This document shows positions 27,105 to 35,187 of a stretch of DNA of 54,906 nucleotides, piece after piece. The notes beneath the pieces were generated by a model, which saw only the letters and a list, made by a program, of their open reading frames with translations, was not told the DNA's origin and ran no database searches. The stretch lies in NCBI RefSeq assembly GCF_900100345.1, contig NZ_FMTT01000041.1:1-54906 (forward strand). The letters are read 5' to 3'. The DNA comes from Paenibacillus tianmuensis (GTDB taxonomy: Bacteria > Bacillota > Bacilli > Paenibacillales > NBRC-103111). The number at the start of each line of letters is the position of its first letter. Positions within the stretch are counted from its first letter, which is position 1. Both the position numbers and the translations under genes were made by a program.

Positions 27105-27860
27105 ATGTCCAACATTGCAAAACGTTTGTACAAAGGTCGTGCAGCACTAAACGTTCTAGCTAACAGTGTTGAAAACGCCAAGGAAGTGTTCGAAGCAGCG
27201 GAAGGTTTTGTTGTAGTCGGCGTTCTGTCTAAAGACTACCCGACCGTTGAAACGGCCGTAGCCGCAATGAAACAATACGGCCAGGCGATTGACGAAGCTG
27301 TGTCAATCGGCTTAGGCGCCGGTGATAATCGTCAGGCAGCCGTTGTTGCCGAGATTGCCAAGCATTACCCTGGAAGCCACATCAACCAGGTGTTCCCTGC
27401 AGTTGGAGCCACGCGCGCGAATTTGGGCGGACAAGACAGCTGGATCAACAGCTTGGTATCGCCAACCGGCCGAGTCGGCTATGTGAATATTTCAACGGGA
27501 CCGGTAAGCGCGGCACAGGCTGAGCATGCGATCGTACCTGTTAAATCGGCAATCGCACTTATACGCGACATGGGCGGCAACGCTTTGAAATATTTTCCGA
27601 TGAACGGCTTGCAATGCGAAGATGAGCTTCGTGCCGTCGCCGAAGCATGTGGAGAAGAAGGATTTGCCCTGGAACCGACCGGCGGTATCGATAAGGAGAA
27701 CTTCGAAGCCATTTTGCGTATTGCGCTCGAAGCCAAAGTACCGCAAGTCATTCCTCACGTGTACTCATCGATTATCGACAAAACGACGGGCAAAACTAAA
27801 GTTCAAGATGTAAGGGAATTACTTAAGGTCATGAAAAGATTGGTTGATCGACATGGCTAA
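27105..27860 (+). CDS. DgaF-like 2-dehydro-3-deoxy-phosphogluconate aldolase
   Basis: A 251-residue protein of the DgaF/KDGP-aldolase family, a TIM-barrel class I aldolase group that cleaves KDPG to pyruvate and glyceraldehyde 3-phosphate. Lys162 in NALKYFPMNG is the probable Schiff-base lysine, and EPTGGIDKENF forms the phosphate-binding glycine region. It starts 2 bp after the DgaE-like stop with AGGAGG correctly placed, and its end overlaps the kinase gene by 8 bp. It is the last catabolic step of the operon. Confidence 0.85.
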   Translation: MSNIAKRLYKGRAALNVLANSVENAKEVFEAAEGFVVVGVLSKDYPTVETAVAAMKQYGQAIDEAVSIGLGAGDNRQAAVVAEIAKHYPGSHINQVFPAVGATRANLGGQDSWINSLVSPTGRVGYVNISTGPVSAAQAEHAIVPVKSAIALIRDMGGNALKYFPMNGLQCEDELRAVAEACGEEGFALEPTGGIDKENFEAILRIALEAKVPQVIPHVYSSIIDKTTGKTKVQDVRELLKVMKRLVDRHG

Positions 27861-28869
27861 GCGTATAGCGGCTTTTGGAGAAGTGATGATGCGCTTGCAG
27901 GTACCTGGGTATGAACTTTTGTCCCAAGCCGACAGTTTGAAATACTCGTTCTCCGGAACAGGCGTTAACGTCAGCTCAGCGTTGTCGCGCTTTGGACATG
28001 AGGGATACCTGATCTCCAGACTGCCTTCGAATCCGCTGGGGGATGCGGCGGAAAGCTATTTGCGAAAGTTAGGTATTTCCCAGTCCCTTCTTAGCCGTGG
28101 AGGCGAGCACTTGGGTATGTATTTCCTTGAAAACGGTTTTGGAGCGCGGCCCAGCCGTGTTACTTACACCAATCGGCAGGCGAGCAGTTTCAATACGGCG
28201 CCAGAAGGCACTTATGATTTTGACCAAATTGCAAAAAGCATCGATATGATTCATTTCTGCGGCATCACATTGGCGATGAACGATAACGTTCGGCAGCATA
28301 TGAAATCTTTGGCCAGGGCGGTCAAAGCGAACGGTGGCACCGTCGTTTTCGATTGTAACTATCGTCCAGCCCACTGGCGGGATGGTGGTTACGCTAAAGC
28401 GAAGCCGCATTACGAGGAAATGCTGGAGCTCGCGGACATTGTGATGATGAATGAAAAAGACGCGATACTGACCCTGGGCATGCCTACGGATAAATGTGAA
28501 CGTGAAGAGCAGCTCATGGACCTAATCCCGGACGTGGCAAGGAAGTATCGAATTTCGGTTATCGCAGGCACGCATCGTTTTATAAACGGGGACAATACGC
28601 ATTCCCTGAGAGGTTTTATTTACAAGGACCAAGTCTTCACCTTTTCTAACCTACTCACTTTTTCCGTTTATGACAGAATAGGTGCAGGCGATGCCTATAC
28701 GAGCAGTATCATACATGGGGAAATCGAGCAGTTTTCACCTCAACAAACGGTCGACTTTGCTGCTGCTGCAAGCATACTGGCGCATACGATCGTAGGTGAT
28801 ACGCCGATGTCGTCAGTGGGTGAGATTTTTCGCGCGATGACGGAAAGAGTAAGTGATGTAGAAAGGTAG
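27853..28869 (+). CDS. PfkB-family sugar-acid kinase, probably 2-keto-3-deoxygluconate kinase
   Basis: A 338-residue ribokinase/PfkB-fold kinase. It begins AKRIAAFGEVMMRL, like KDG kinases, with the substrate-site region FSGTGVNVSSALSRFG and the C-terminal anion-hole motif DRIGAGDAYTSS containing the catalytic Asp. KDG kinases phosphorylate 2-keto-3-deoxygluconate to KDPG. ATG 27853 lies inside the end of the aldolase gene. Its presence between the ammonia-lyase and aldolase functions implies that phosphorylation comes after deamination here. Confidence 0.85.
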   Translation: MAKRIAAFGEVMMRLQVPGYELLSQADSLKYSFSGTGVNVSSALSRFGHEGYLISRLPSNPLGDAAESYLRKLGISQSLLSRGGEHLGMYFLENGFGARPSRVTYTNRQASSFNTAPEGTYDFDQIAKSIDMIHFCGITLAMNDNVRQHMKSLARAVKANGGTVVFDCNYRPAHWRDGGYAKAKPHYEEMLELADIVMMNEKDAILTLGMPTDKCEREEQLMDLIPDVARKYRISVIAGTHRFINGDNTHSLRGFIYKDQVFTFSNLLTFSVYDRIGAGDAYTSSIIHGEIEQFSPQQTVDFAAAASILAHTIVGDTPMSSVGEIFRAMTERVSDVER

Positions 28870-28879
28870 TGGCGTACGC

Positions 28880-29593
28880 ATGAGCTTGTCTCACAAGCAG
28901 AGACCGTTATATTTGCAAATTATGAACATTGTGAAGGACCGCATTTTACACGGCATATATCCGATGGGGACGAATATCCCCTCGGAGCCGCAGCTCGAAC
29001 AGGAGTTTAACGTCAGCAAAATTACGGTTCGTAACGCGATCAATGAGTTGGTGCAGGAAGGATATCTAGAAAAAGCTAGCGGTAAAGGGACGAAGGTCAT
29101 CCGGAATACCTCCGCTTCTAAGCTTTCCAGGTGGAAACGATTCACGGAAGTTCTGGTCGAAGAGGGGCATGGAATCCGCAAGCAGCTGGTCCTTGCGGAG
29201 GTCGTCAGCAATGAAGAAGGGTCGGAGCCTTACCAGTTATTTGGGGAGAACTGCCTCCGGATCGAAAGACTCTATCACCTGAATGACGTGCCATATATCC
29301 ATTACACACATTATTTTACGATGCGGGTGGCAACGATCGAGCTGTCGGATCTGAATGCACAATCGTTATACGACTTACTTGAAGAGCAGGAAGTCAACCT
29401 GGAGAAGTACCGGGACGAGTTTGCTGTAGGGCCAGCGCCTTCCCATGTAGAGAAGGCTTTGCAAGTCAAGAAAGGAACGCCTCTGTTGAATAGACTACGC
29501 TTTTCGTACGATGAGAAAGGCGAACTAATTGAGTACAGCCATGGGTATTACAATACGGACATGCATCGGTATGTCGTAAATTACGACGTCTAG
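28880..29593 (+). CDS. GntR/HutC-family repressor (UTRA domain) of the island operon
   Basis: A 237-residue regulator. The N-terminal GntR winged helix has LYLQIMNIVKDRILHG, GTNIPSEPQLEQEFNVSKITVRNAINELVQEGYLEK and GKGTKV; the C-terminal UTRA domain (about 90-235) has LRIERLYHLNDVPYIHYTHYF and ends with FSYDEKGELIEYSHGYY. UTRA domains bind small sugar-like effectors that release DNA. It lies inside the operon, 10 bp after the kinase gene. The paired TATAACGTTATA sites at the operon promoter are its probable operators. Confidence 0.9.
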   Translation: MSLSHKQRPLYLQIMNIVKDRILHGIYPMGTNIPSEPQLEQEFNVSKITVRNAINELVQEGYLEKASGKGTKVIRNTSASKLSRWKRFTEVLVEEGHGIRKQLVLAEVVSNEEGSEPYQLFGENCLRIERLYHLNDVPYIHYTHYFTMRVATIELSDLNAQSLYDLLEEQEVNLEKYRDEFAVGPAPSHVEKALQVKKGTPLLNRLRFSYDEKGELIEYSHGYYNTDMHRYVVNYDV

Positions 29594-29664
29594 GAACCAC
29601 GGAACCCGTATTTCCTCGACTTACATGAAATCGCTTACTTCACATAAAGAAAAGAGGAATAACC

Positions 29665-30990
29665 ATGACAATGTATCTCCTACTGATCACTTTGCTGGCG
29701 ATTGTAATTGTGATTCTGGGCGTAGCCTGGTGGAAGTGGCATGCATTTATTAGCTTGACGGTGGCGAGCTTGTTTCTGGCGATTATGTCCGGATTATCGA
29801 TGGACAAGATCGTCACAGCTTATGAGACCGGTGTCGGCGCCGTATTGGGACATTTGGTCGGCATCTTGGCTTTAGGTACGATTCTCGGTAAAATGATGTC
29901 GGAATCCGGCGCAGGCAACCAGGTAGCCAATTTCTTCATCCGCGTGTTCGGTGAGAAGAGATTACCTTGGGCTATGCTGCTATCAGGTTTTATTATCGGG
30001 ATCCCGGTTTTTTTCGATGTGGGGATCGTCATGCTACTGCCTTTAGTCATTACGATCTATAAATCGACCAAAAAAAGTATTTTGTTGATCGGACTTCCGG
30101 TGATCGCTGGCTTATCGATCGTACATGGTCTTGTCCCGCCGCATCCGGGTGCGATGACAGCGATTGGCATCTATAATGCCGATATCGGAAAAGTATTGAT
30201 CTACTCTTTGATTATTGGTTTGCCGGCAGCGATTATCGCAGGGCCGTTGTTCGCCAAGTGGGTAAGCAAGCGCGTTGTACCCGAAGGGGAGCCGGAACTG
30301 CTTAGTGAAAATGTTGCGCCGGATAAATTGCCAAGCACGGGTATTTCCTTCTTCGTCATTTTGCTGCCGGTCGTGCTGATGGTCATGGCGGTTATTGCAC
30401 CGTTCCTACCGATTCCAGCCGGCTTGATGAAGTTTGTGACATTTATTGGAAACTCAGTTATTGCACTGCTCATCTCGTGTTTTGCGGCATTTTTCTTCCT
30501 TGGTTATCGCCAAGGAATGAACAAAAAGGTTATCAACAAGTTAGCGCACGAATGCTTGCTGCCAGTAGCTTCAATCATTCTGATCATCGGCGCGGGCGGC
30601 GGCTTCAAACAAATTTTGATTGAAAGCGGTGTCGGTACGTCGATCGCCGAAATGGCGCAACATTTGTCGCTATCTCCTTTGGTTCTCGCCTTCCTCGTTG
30701 CTGGTTTGATCCGGATTGCGACAGGCTCGGCAACGGTTGCTTTGACGACCGCGGCAGGTATCGTATCCCCGATTATCGAGCATATGTCCGGCGTCAATCT
30801 GGAACTGTTAGTTATCGCCACCGGCGCGGGCTCTCTTATGTTCTCCCATGTCAACGACGCTGGCTTCTGGATGGTAAAAGAATATCTTGGACTTTCAGTT
30901 AAAGAAACTTTTAAAACATGGACGGTACTTGAAACGATGCTTTCCTTCATTGCTTTCGGAACTGTACTACTTGTTGACATATTCTTTTAA
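29665..30990 (+). CDS. GntP-family gluconate/sugar-acid:H+ symporter
   Basis: A 441-residue polytopic permease of the GntP family. Diagnostic segments are GVGAVLGHLVGILALGTILGKMMSESGAG, FIIGIPVFFDVGIVMLLPL, HGLVPPHPGAMTAIGIYNAD and RIATGSATVALTTAAGI near the C terminus. GntP permeases import gluconate and related aldonates without modifying them. It is last in the operon with AGAGGAA 6 nt before the ATG. It supplies the un-phosphorylated substrate, in contrast to the PTS used by the Salmonella dga operon. No clear terminator follows before the IS debris. Confidence 0.92.
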   Translation: MTMYLLLITLLAIVIVILGVAWWKWHAFISLTVASLFLAIMSGLSMDKIVTAYETGVGAVLGHLVGILALGTILGKMMSESGAGNQVANFFIRVFGEKRLPWAMLLSGFIIGIPVFFDVGIVMLLPLVITIYKSTKKSILLIGLPVIAGLSIVHGLVPPHPGAMTAIGIYNADIGKVLIYSLIIGLPAAIIAGPLFAKWVSKRVVPEGEPELLSENVAPDKLPSTGISFFVILLPVVLMVMAVIAPFLPIPAGLMKFVTFIGNSVIALLISCFAAFFFLGYRQGMNKKVINKLAHECLLPVASIILIIGAGGGFKQILIESGVGTSIAEMAQHLSLSPLVLAFLVAGLIRIATGSATVALTTAAGIVSPIIEHMSGVNLELLVIATGAGSLMFSHVNDAGFWMVKEYLGLSVKETFKTWTVLETMLSFIAFGTVLLVDIFF

Positions 30991-31055
30991 ACAAGAGACG
31001 ACTTTTAACCTAATAGAGCCTGTTCAAAAAGCTCATAATATCGGATAAAAAACAA

Positions 31056-31128
31056 AAATGCACCTATGCGAAACATGGTAAAATGGAAGTACCACACTAC
31101 CATTAAACCAACAACGCGAGGTGCATTT
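31056..31128. repeat. 10-bp inverted repeat in IS debris
   Basis: AAATGCACCT (31056-31065) and AGGTGCATTT (31119-31128) are exact reverse complements 53 bp apart, directly before a short open frame. They may be part of an insertion-sequence end or its expression-control hairpin. Confidence 0.4.
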
Positions 31129-31130
31129 TC

Positions 31131-31271
31131 ATGGACTTGCAGCTTGAACTGCTGCCCTATCACTACTATAACACACTCGGATTTGATGCGGAACTGATTG
31201 ATTATATCGATCATGTTGATCTCACAATCCGCACCCTACGAGCGAGGCTGCGGATTGAATTTTTGTGGTAA
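31131..31271 (+). pseudogene. short insertion-sequence remnant (46 codons)
   Basis: An open frame of 46 codons (MDLQLELLPYHYYNTLGFD... to LRIEFLW) with ATG 2 nt after a hairpin arm. It reads like the start of a transposase but is too short to assign. The sequence contains CTCACAATCCGCACCCTACG (31221-31240), a near copy of the inverted repeat at 23834/24019. It lies in opposite orientation to the IS1634-type remnant downstream, so this stretch is a patchwork of more than one element. Confidence 0.35.
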
Positions 31272-31288
31272 ATGGAGGAAACAAACGG

Positions 31289-31321
31289 CCTTAGCGATGG
31301 CCAAATGAACTATCGCTAAGG
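31289..31321. repeat. 10-bp perfect inverted repeat, possible IS terminator
   Basis: CCTTAGCGAT (31289-31298) and ATCGCTAAGG (31312-31321) form a hairpin 13 bp downstream of the stop of the minus-strand transposase remnant. It has no T-run. It may be an IS end or a terminator. Confidence 0.4.
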
Positions 31322-31333
31322 GGCTTATGAAAG

Positions 31334-32257
31334 TTATCCGAGATACAGCGATTCATCGAAACCAAGACTGGTTAACACACGCTTCTGTTCTTTGGTCAAG
31401 GGGCTGCCGAATTGCCGGACTCGCGTTCCGTCCGGTAATCGGAAGGTAACCACTCTCAGGTACTTGAAGATTTGAAAAATAGCTGCCGCCGTAGGTTTGC
31501 GCAAGATACGCCCGCCTGCCCCATGCATCGGTTTTTGCTCCGTAATGTGCTGACGGATACGCCGCTGAAATACTCGGTAAATCGTCAAAGCGAACAAGAA
31601 CAAATACCCGAGTACGGCGGCTCCATCCATCGCTTCACCTCGCCACTGTGCTGGTAACGTGGTTGCCAACACGAATCGGGACGCTCGTCGGCGCGCTTCC
31701 TGAAAACGTGCTTCGTCCGGGGTCACCGCGATCTGCCGCACATAGATCGTTTCTATCTGCGGCGTTTCCCCTTGTTTCGGTCTTCCGCGTTTTTTGCGGA
31801 TGACCTCCTGAGCAAGAGTCTGTACGGCGAGCCCATGAAACTGAGACTTTTGCTCGTTCAAAAAAGCTTCGGCTGCCTTCTTGGCATCGGCCTCACAATG
31901 GAAGGGCGAGCAGGCCAAGTCCTTGGCGGCTTGCTCCAAGCGAACGCGCTCAGCTTCCCGCTGCTTGTTTAGCGTATGTTCTTTCTTCTTGTCCAAGGCG
32001 CTGGATTCCACGACGACCAAGCGAAGCGAATGTCCTTCGTATTCGGCCTCCGAGGCCAGCCAGCGGTAGGTGGCGCCTTCCTTGGCTGACACAAACGAGA
32101 TTTTTTCCGCCCAAGGCGCATCCGGCGCATCGGCGGCCTCCAGCGCAGCCTTGACGATTTTCAAATGCTTCGGTGCACGGGTCAGCAAATAGCAGTGGGA
32201 TGCCTTCGCCGCGTCCAAGGTCGCTTTACTCATCTCGTTTTTTTTGAACAATTTCAT
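31334..32257 (-). pseudogene. IS1634-like transposase, C-terminal half
   Basis: The 307 residues correspond to the C-terminal half of IS1634-type (DUF4277-associated) transposases: a middle part with SHCYLLTRAPKHLKIVKAALE, a KKRGRPKQGE linker, and a C terminus RRIRQHITEQKPMHGAGGRILRKPTAAAIFQIF typical of that group. The family is normally around 550 residues, so the N-terminal half with its first catalytic residues is missing. GC content is higher than in the operon to the left, indicating a different source. It forms the right border of the catabolic island. Confidence 0.7.
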
Positions 32258-32301
32258 CTTGTCATTCCTTACATCGCATGGTAGTATATAACAATTAACG
32301 T

Positions 32302-32413
32302 GGAAGGGCTTCTAGGGATCCGACGGCTGAACGGCCGGGCGAACCAAGCGAAGCCGGCGCGCAGCTCCTGGAGCCGCGCTACACCGTAGGGATAAAAGAC
32401 CTCGTGCAAGTTC
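32302..32413 (+). promoter_or_regulatory. ykkC-family riboswitch candidate (subtype 2-like)
   Basis: The leader of the DUF990 ABC operon contains, in the right order and spacing, CTAGGGATCCG (32312-32322), a small hairpin CGGC/GCCG, GAACCAAGCG (32341-32350), a GC-rich hairpin, and ACACCGTAGGGATAAAAG (32381-32398). These match the conserved blocks of ykkC RNAs as I remember them (CUAGGGUUCCG ... GGUCC.AG ... ACACSG ... GGGAUAAAAGCCC). CCAAG and ACACCG look closer to subtype 2 (ppGpp/PRPP/nucleotide ligands) than to guanidine-I. An overlapping terminator supports a transcriptional ON switch. The ligand cannot be assigned by eye. Confidence 0.7.
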
Positions 32414-32449
32414 CGCCGACAAGGCGAAACGGCATGGGGTCTTTTCTGC
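32394..32449 (+). terminator. attenuator terminator overlapping the riboswitch candidate
   Basis: AAAAGACCTCGTGC (32394-32407) pairs over 14 positions, with two G.U pairs, to GCATGGGGTCTTTT (32432-32445), enclosing CGCC/GGCG. A T-rich stretch follows. The left arm includes the conserved AAAAG end of the ykkC-like block, so folding the aptamer and the terminator would be mutually exclusive. Confidence 0.75.
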
Positions 32450-32477
32450 TTTAGCAGAGGAAAGGAGAAGGAGGAAC

Positions 32478-33464
32478 ATGAATGCGATACGGGCCGAAGG
32501 GTTGACAAAACGGTTCGCCGTGAAACGGAAGGAGGAAGGCTTCAAGGCCGGAGTACGTTCGCTGCTGCGGCCGCAGTACAGCGAGAAGACGGCGGTGCAA
32601 GGCATCGACCTGACCGTCCCGCAGGGGGAGACGCTGGCGTTTCTCGGACCGAACGGCGCCGGCAAATCGACGACGATCAAGATGCTGACTGGCATTCTGC
32701 ATCCGTCCGGCGGATACGCGGAGGTGCTCGGCTACTGTCCGTGGAAGGAGCGCAGCAAGCTGGCTTACCGGATTGGCTCCGTCTTCGGGCAGAAATCGCA
32801 GCTCTGGTACCACCTTCCGCCCGCCGACTCGTTCGAGCTGATGAGCCGCATCTACGAATTGAAGCGCAGCGATTATCTCGCCCGGCGGGACGATCTCGTC
32901 CGCCGCTTCGAGCTGGAGCCGTATTTACATACTCCCGTGCGGAAGCTGTCGCTCGGCGAGCGGATGCGTTGCGAGATTGCGGCTGCGATGCTGCACCGGC
33001 CGCAGATCCTATTCCTTGACGAGCCGACGATCGGGCTGGACGTGGTGGTAAAGCAGAGCATACGCGAGCTCATCCGGTTCATGAACCGGGAGGAAGGGAC
33101 GACCGTGTTCCTAACCTCCCACGATGCGGGAGATATCGAGCAGCTTTGCCGGCGGGCCGTTGTCATCAACCACGGGCAGATGATCTTCGACGATACGGTC
33201 GAGGCGATGAAGCGGGATTTGCTGACGGGCAAGACGATCCGGCTCAAGCTGCTGGAACCGGGCCCGCCGTTCCGGCACGACGGCGTGGAAGTGCTGACGC
33301 AAACGGACCAAGAGCTGGCGCTTTCCGTCGATACGTCGGCCATTGCCGCTCAGGAGGTGCTTTCCCGCCTCGTTGCGGCATACCGCGTGTCGGATATCAC
33401 GATCGAAGATCCTCCGATGGAGAGCATCATTACGCATATTTACGAGCGGGAGGAAAGCGTATGA
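32478..33464 (+). CDS. ABC transporter ATPase of a DUF990-type (COG4586-like) exporter
   Basis: A 328-residue ATPase with Walker A GPNGAGKS (57-64), Q-loop Gln105 (SVFGQKSQLWYHLP), signature LSLGERM (157-163), Walker B ILFLDEPT (177-184) and H-loop His215. The VFGQKSQLWWHLP-type Q-loop context and the long N-terminal insertion (FKAGVRSLLRPQYSEK) are characteristic of ATPases paired with DUF990/ABC2_membrane_6 permeases. First gene of a three-gene unit controlled by the riboswitch-like leader; its stop overlaps the next start (ATGA). The transported substrate is unknown for this family. Confidence 0.9.
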   Translation: MNAIRAEGLTKRFAVKRKEEGFKAGVRSLLRPQYSEKTAVQGIDLTVPQGETLAFLGPNGAGKSTTIKMLTGILHPSGGYAEVLGYCPWKERSKLAYRIGSVFGQKSQLWYHLPPADSFELMSRIYELKRSDYLARRDDLVRRFELEPYLHTPVRKLSLGERMRCEIAAAMLHRPQILFLDEPTIGLDVVVKQSIRELIRFMNREEGTTVFLTSHDAGDIEQLCRRAVVINHGQMIFDDTVEAMKRDLLTGKTIRLKLLEPGPPFRHDGVEVLTQTDQELALSVDTSAIAAQEVLSRLVAAYRVSDITIEDPPMESIITHIYEREESV

Positions 33465-34264
33465 ATCTGAGTCCGAAGCTGCTGAAATACGGAGCGATCG
33501 GGCGGATCAGCCTGCGGAATCATTTTGCTTACGTGCTGGACTTTATAATCCGCTCGATTTTCCTGATCATCATCATGTACATCTTCATTCAATTGTGGCA
33601 GACGACGTACCGTGGGGAAGGGTCGCAGTTGATCGCGGGCTACAGCTTCGAGCAGATCATTTGGTACATTTTGTTTGCCGAAGCGCTGACGATGGCGTTT
33701 CCCAGCCTGTGCACCCGCGTGGAGGAGGAAGTGAAGAGCGGCGATGTCGGCTACAAGCTGACGCGGCCGTTCAGCTATATAGGCTACCATTATATGGCTT
33801 ATGTAAGCGAAGTGACGGTCCGGCTGCTTGTAAACCTTGCCGTCGGCTGCGCGCTCGGCTTGGCCTTTTTCGGTCCTCCGTCGTTCGGTTGGGGTTGGCT
33901 TGGATTTTTCACCATGAGTCTCGGAGCGATGACCGTGAACTTTATGCTCAACATGGCGCTGTCGCTGAGCGCGTTCTGGGTCGAGGAGACGCGGGGACTG
34001 GAGTTCGTGTACAATAAGCTGCTGTTTACGATTGGGGGCATGCTGATGCCGCTTGAACTGTTTCCCGAAGCGCTGCAGCAGGTGTGCCGCTGGCTGCCGT
34101 TTCAGGTCGTGCTGTATTTTCCGGCCAAAACCGCCGTCCGCTGGGAGGAAGTCCATCTTGCTCCGATGCTTTCGGTCCAGTGGGCGTGGGTGGTCGTACT
34201 GGCGCTGGTCGTCTGGCTTATCTATCGGAAAGGCGTCCGCAAGCTGAACGTCAACGGCGGCTGA
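33461..34264 (+). CDS. ABC-2 family permease, DUF990/ABC2_membrane_6 type (1)
   Basis: A 267-residue membrane protein starting MNLSPKLLKYGAIGRISLRNHFAYVLDF, with about six spans and the conserved internal motif SGDVGYKLTRPFSYIGYHY. The equivalent TQPKPVLLH appears in the second permease. ATG 33461 overlaps the ATPase stop by 4 bp; a long in-frame extension upstream is excluded because it lies inside the ATPase gene. Pairs with 34290-35093 to form a heterodimeric channel. Confidence 0.85.
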   Translation: MNLSPKLLKYGAIGRISLRNHFAYVLDFIIRSIFLIIIMYIFIQLWQTTYRGEGSQLIAGYSFEQIIWYILFAEALTMAFPSLCTRVEEEVKSGDVGYKLTRPFSYIGYHYMAYVSEVTVRLLVNLAVGCALGLAFFGPPSFGWGWLGFFTMSLGAMTVNFMLNMALSLSAFWVEETRGLEFVYNKLLFTIGGMLMPLELFPEALQQVCRWLPFQVVLYFPAKTAVRWEEVHLAPMLSVQWAWVVVLALVVWLIYRKGVRKLNVNGG

Positions 34265-34289
34265 GCCGCCAGGAAGGGAGGGAGGCGCA

Positions 34290-35093
34290 TTGCGCCAAAA
34301 TTCGAAAATGATGCCGCTGCTGCGGTTCGTATGGACGTGCTGGAAGCTCAATTTAACCGGCGCAATGGAATTCCGGCTGAGTTTTCTGATGACAGCAGGT
34401 ATGATGATGGTGAACAATGCCGTTTGGATTTTTTTCTGGGGGCTTTATTTTCATCGGTTTCCGGTCGTGAACGGCTGGGAGCTGCAAGACGTCATGATGA
34501 TGTGGGCGGTAAGCGCCGGCGGCTTCGGCCTGTCCGCCGTGCTGTTCGGCAATGCGTACCGACTGGCCTCGCTGGTTGCGGGCGGTCAGCTCGATCTGTA
34601 CCTGACGCAGCCGAAGCCGGTGCTGCTTCATATCCTGGTCAGCCGGATGTCCGTCTCTGCGATCGGGGACGTGCTGTTCGCCCTGCTGCTATATGGGCTG
34701 TTTGGGGACCGTTCGCCACTCGGTCTGCTGAAATTCGCGCTGGCGCTGCTGATCGCGATGCTGATTTTTCTGTTCTTCGTGGTGACGACGCAGTCGCTCG
34801 CCTTTTACATTGGGCAGGCCGAGGGCATCGGCCTGCAGCTGTTTAACGCGATTATGACCTTCTCCACTTATCCGACGGGCATTTTCAGCGGCTGGGGCCG
34901 GCTGATTCTGTTCACGGTCATCCCCGCCGGATTCATCAGCTATTTGCCGATCGGACTGCTGCGGGAAGCGGATCTTGCGTTCACGCTGCAGGCGCTTGGC
35001 ATGGCGGGGATCGTCACCGCGGCCGGCCTATGGTTCTTTCAGCGCGGCTTGCGGCGGTACAGCTCCGGCAACGCGATGGGGCTTCGGATGTGA
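34290..35093 (+). CDS. ABC-2 family permease, DUF990/ABC2_membrane_6 type (2)
   Basis: A 267-residue membrane protein with six spans and family motifs GGQLDLYLTQPKPVLLH and FSTYPTGIFSGWGRLILFTVIPAGFISYLPIGLL (the YP.xIF... and P.xF..Y.P pattern of DUF990 permeases). The start is TTG at 34290 with GGGAGG just upstream, 25 bp after the first permease stop. Last gene of the transporter unit; no obvious terminator before the Nudix gene. Confidence 0.85.
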   Translation: MRQNSKMMPLLRFVWTCWKLNLTGAMEFRLSFLMTAGMMMVNNAVWIFFWGLYFHRFPVVNGWELQDVMMMWAVSAGGFGLSAVLFGNAYRLASLVAGGQLDLYLTQPKPVLLHILVSRMSVSAIGDVLFALLLYGLFGDRSPLGLLKFALALLIAMLIFLFFVVTTQSLAFYIGQAEGIGLQLFNAIMTFSTYPTGIFSGWGRLILFTVIPAGFISYLPIGLLREADLAFTLQALGMAGIVTAAGLWFFQRGLRRYSSGNAMGLRM

Positions 35094-35187
35094 AAGCCGT
35101 CCCAAGAGGTGTATAATGGTTCTGGAATGAAAGGTGAAGCTTGATTTCTAGGATCGACCCTACGATAAATGACTGCGGAGGACGCTT

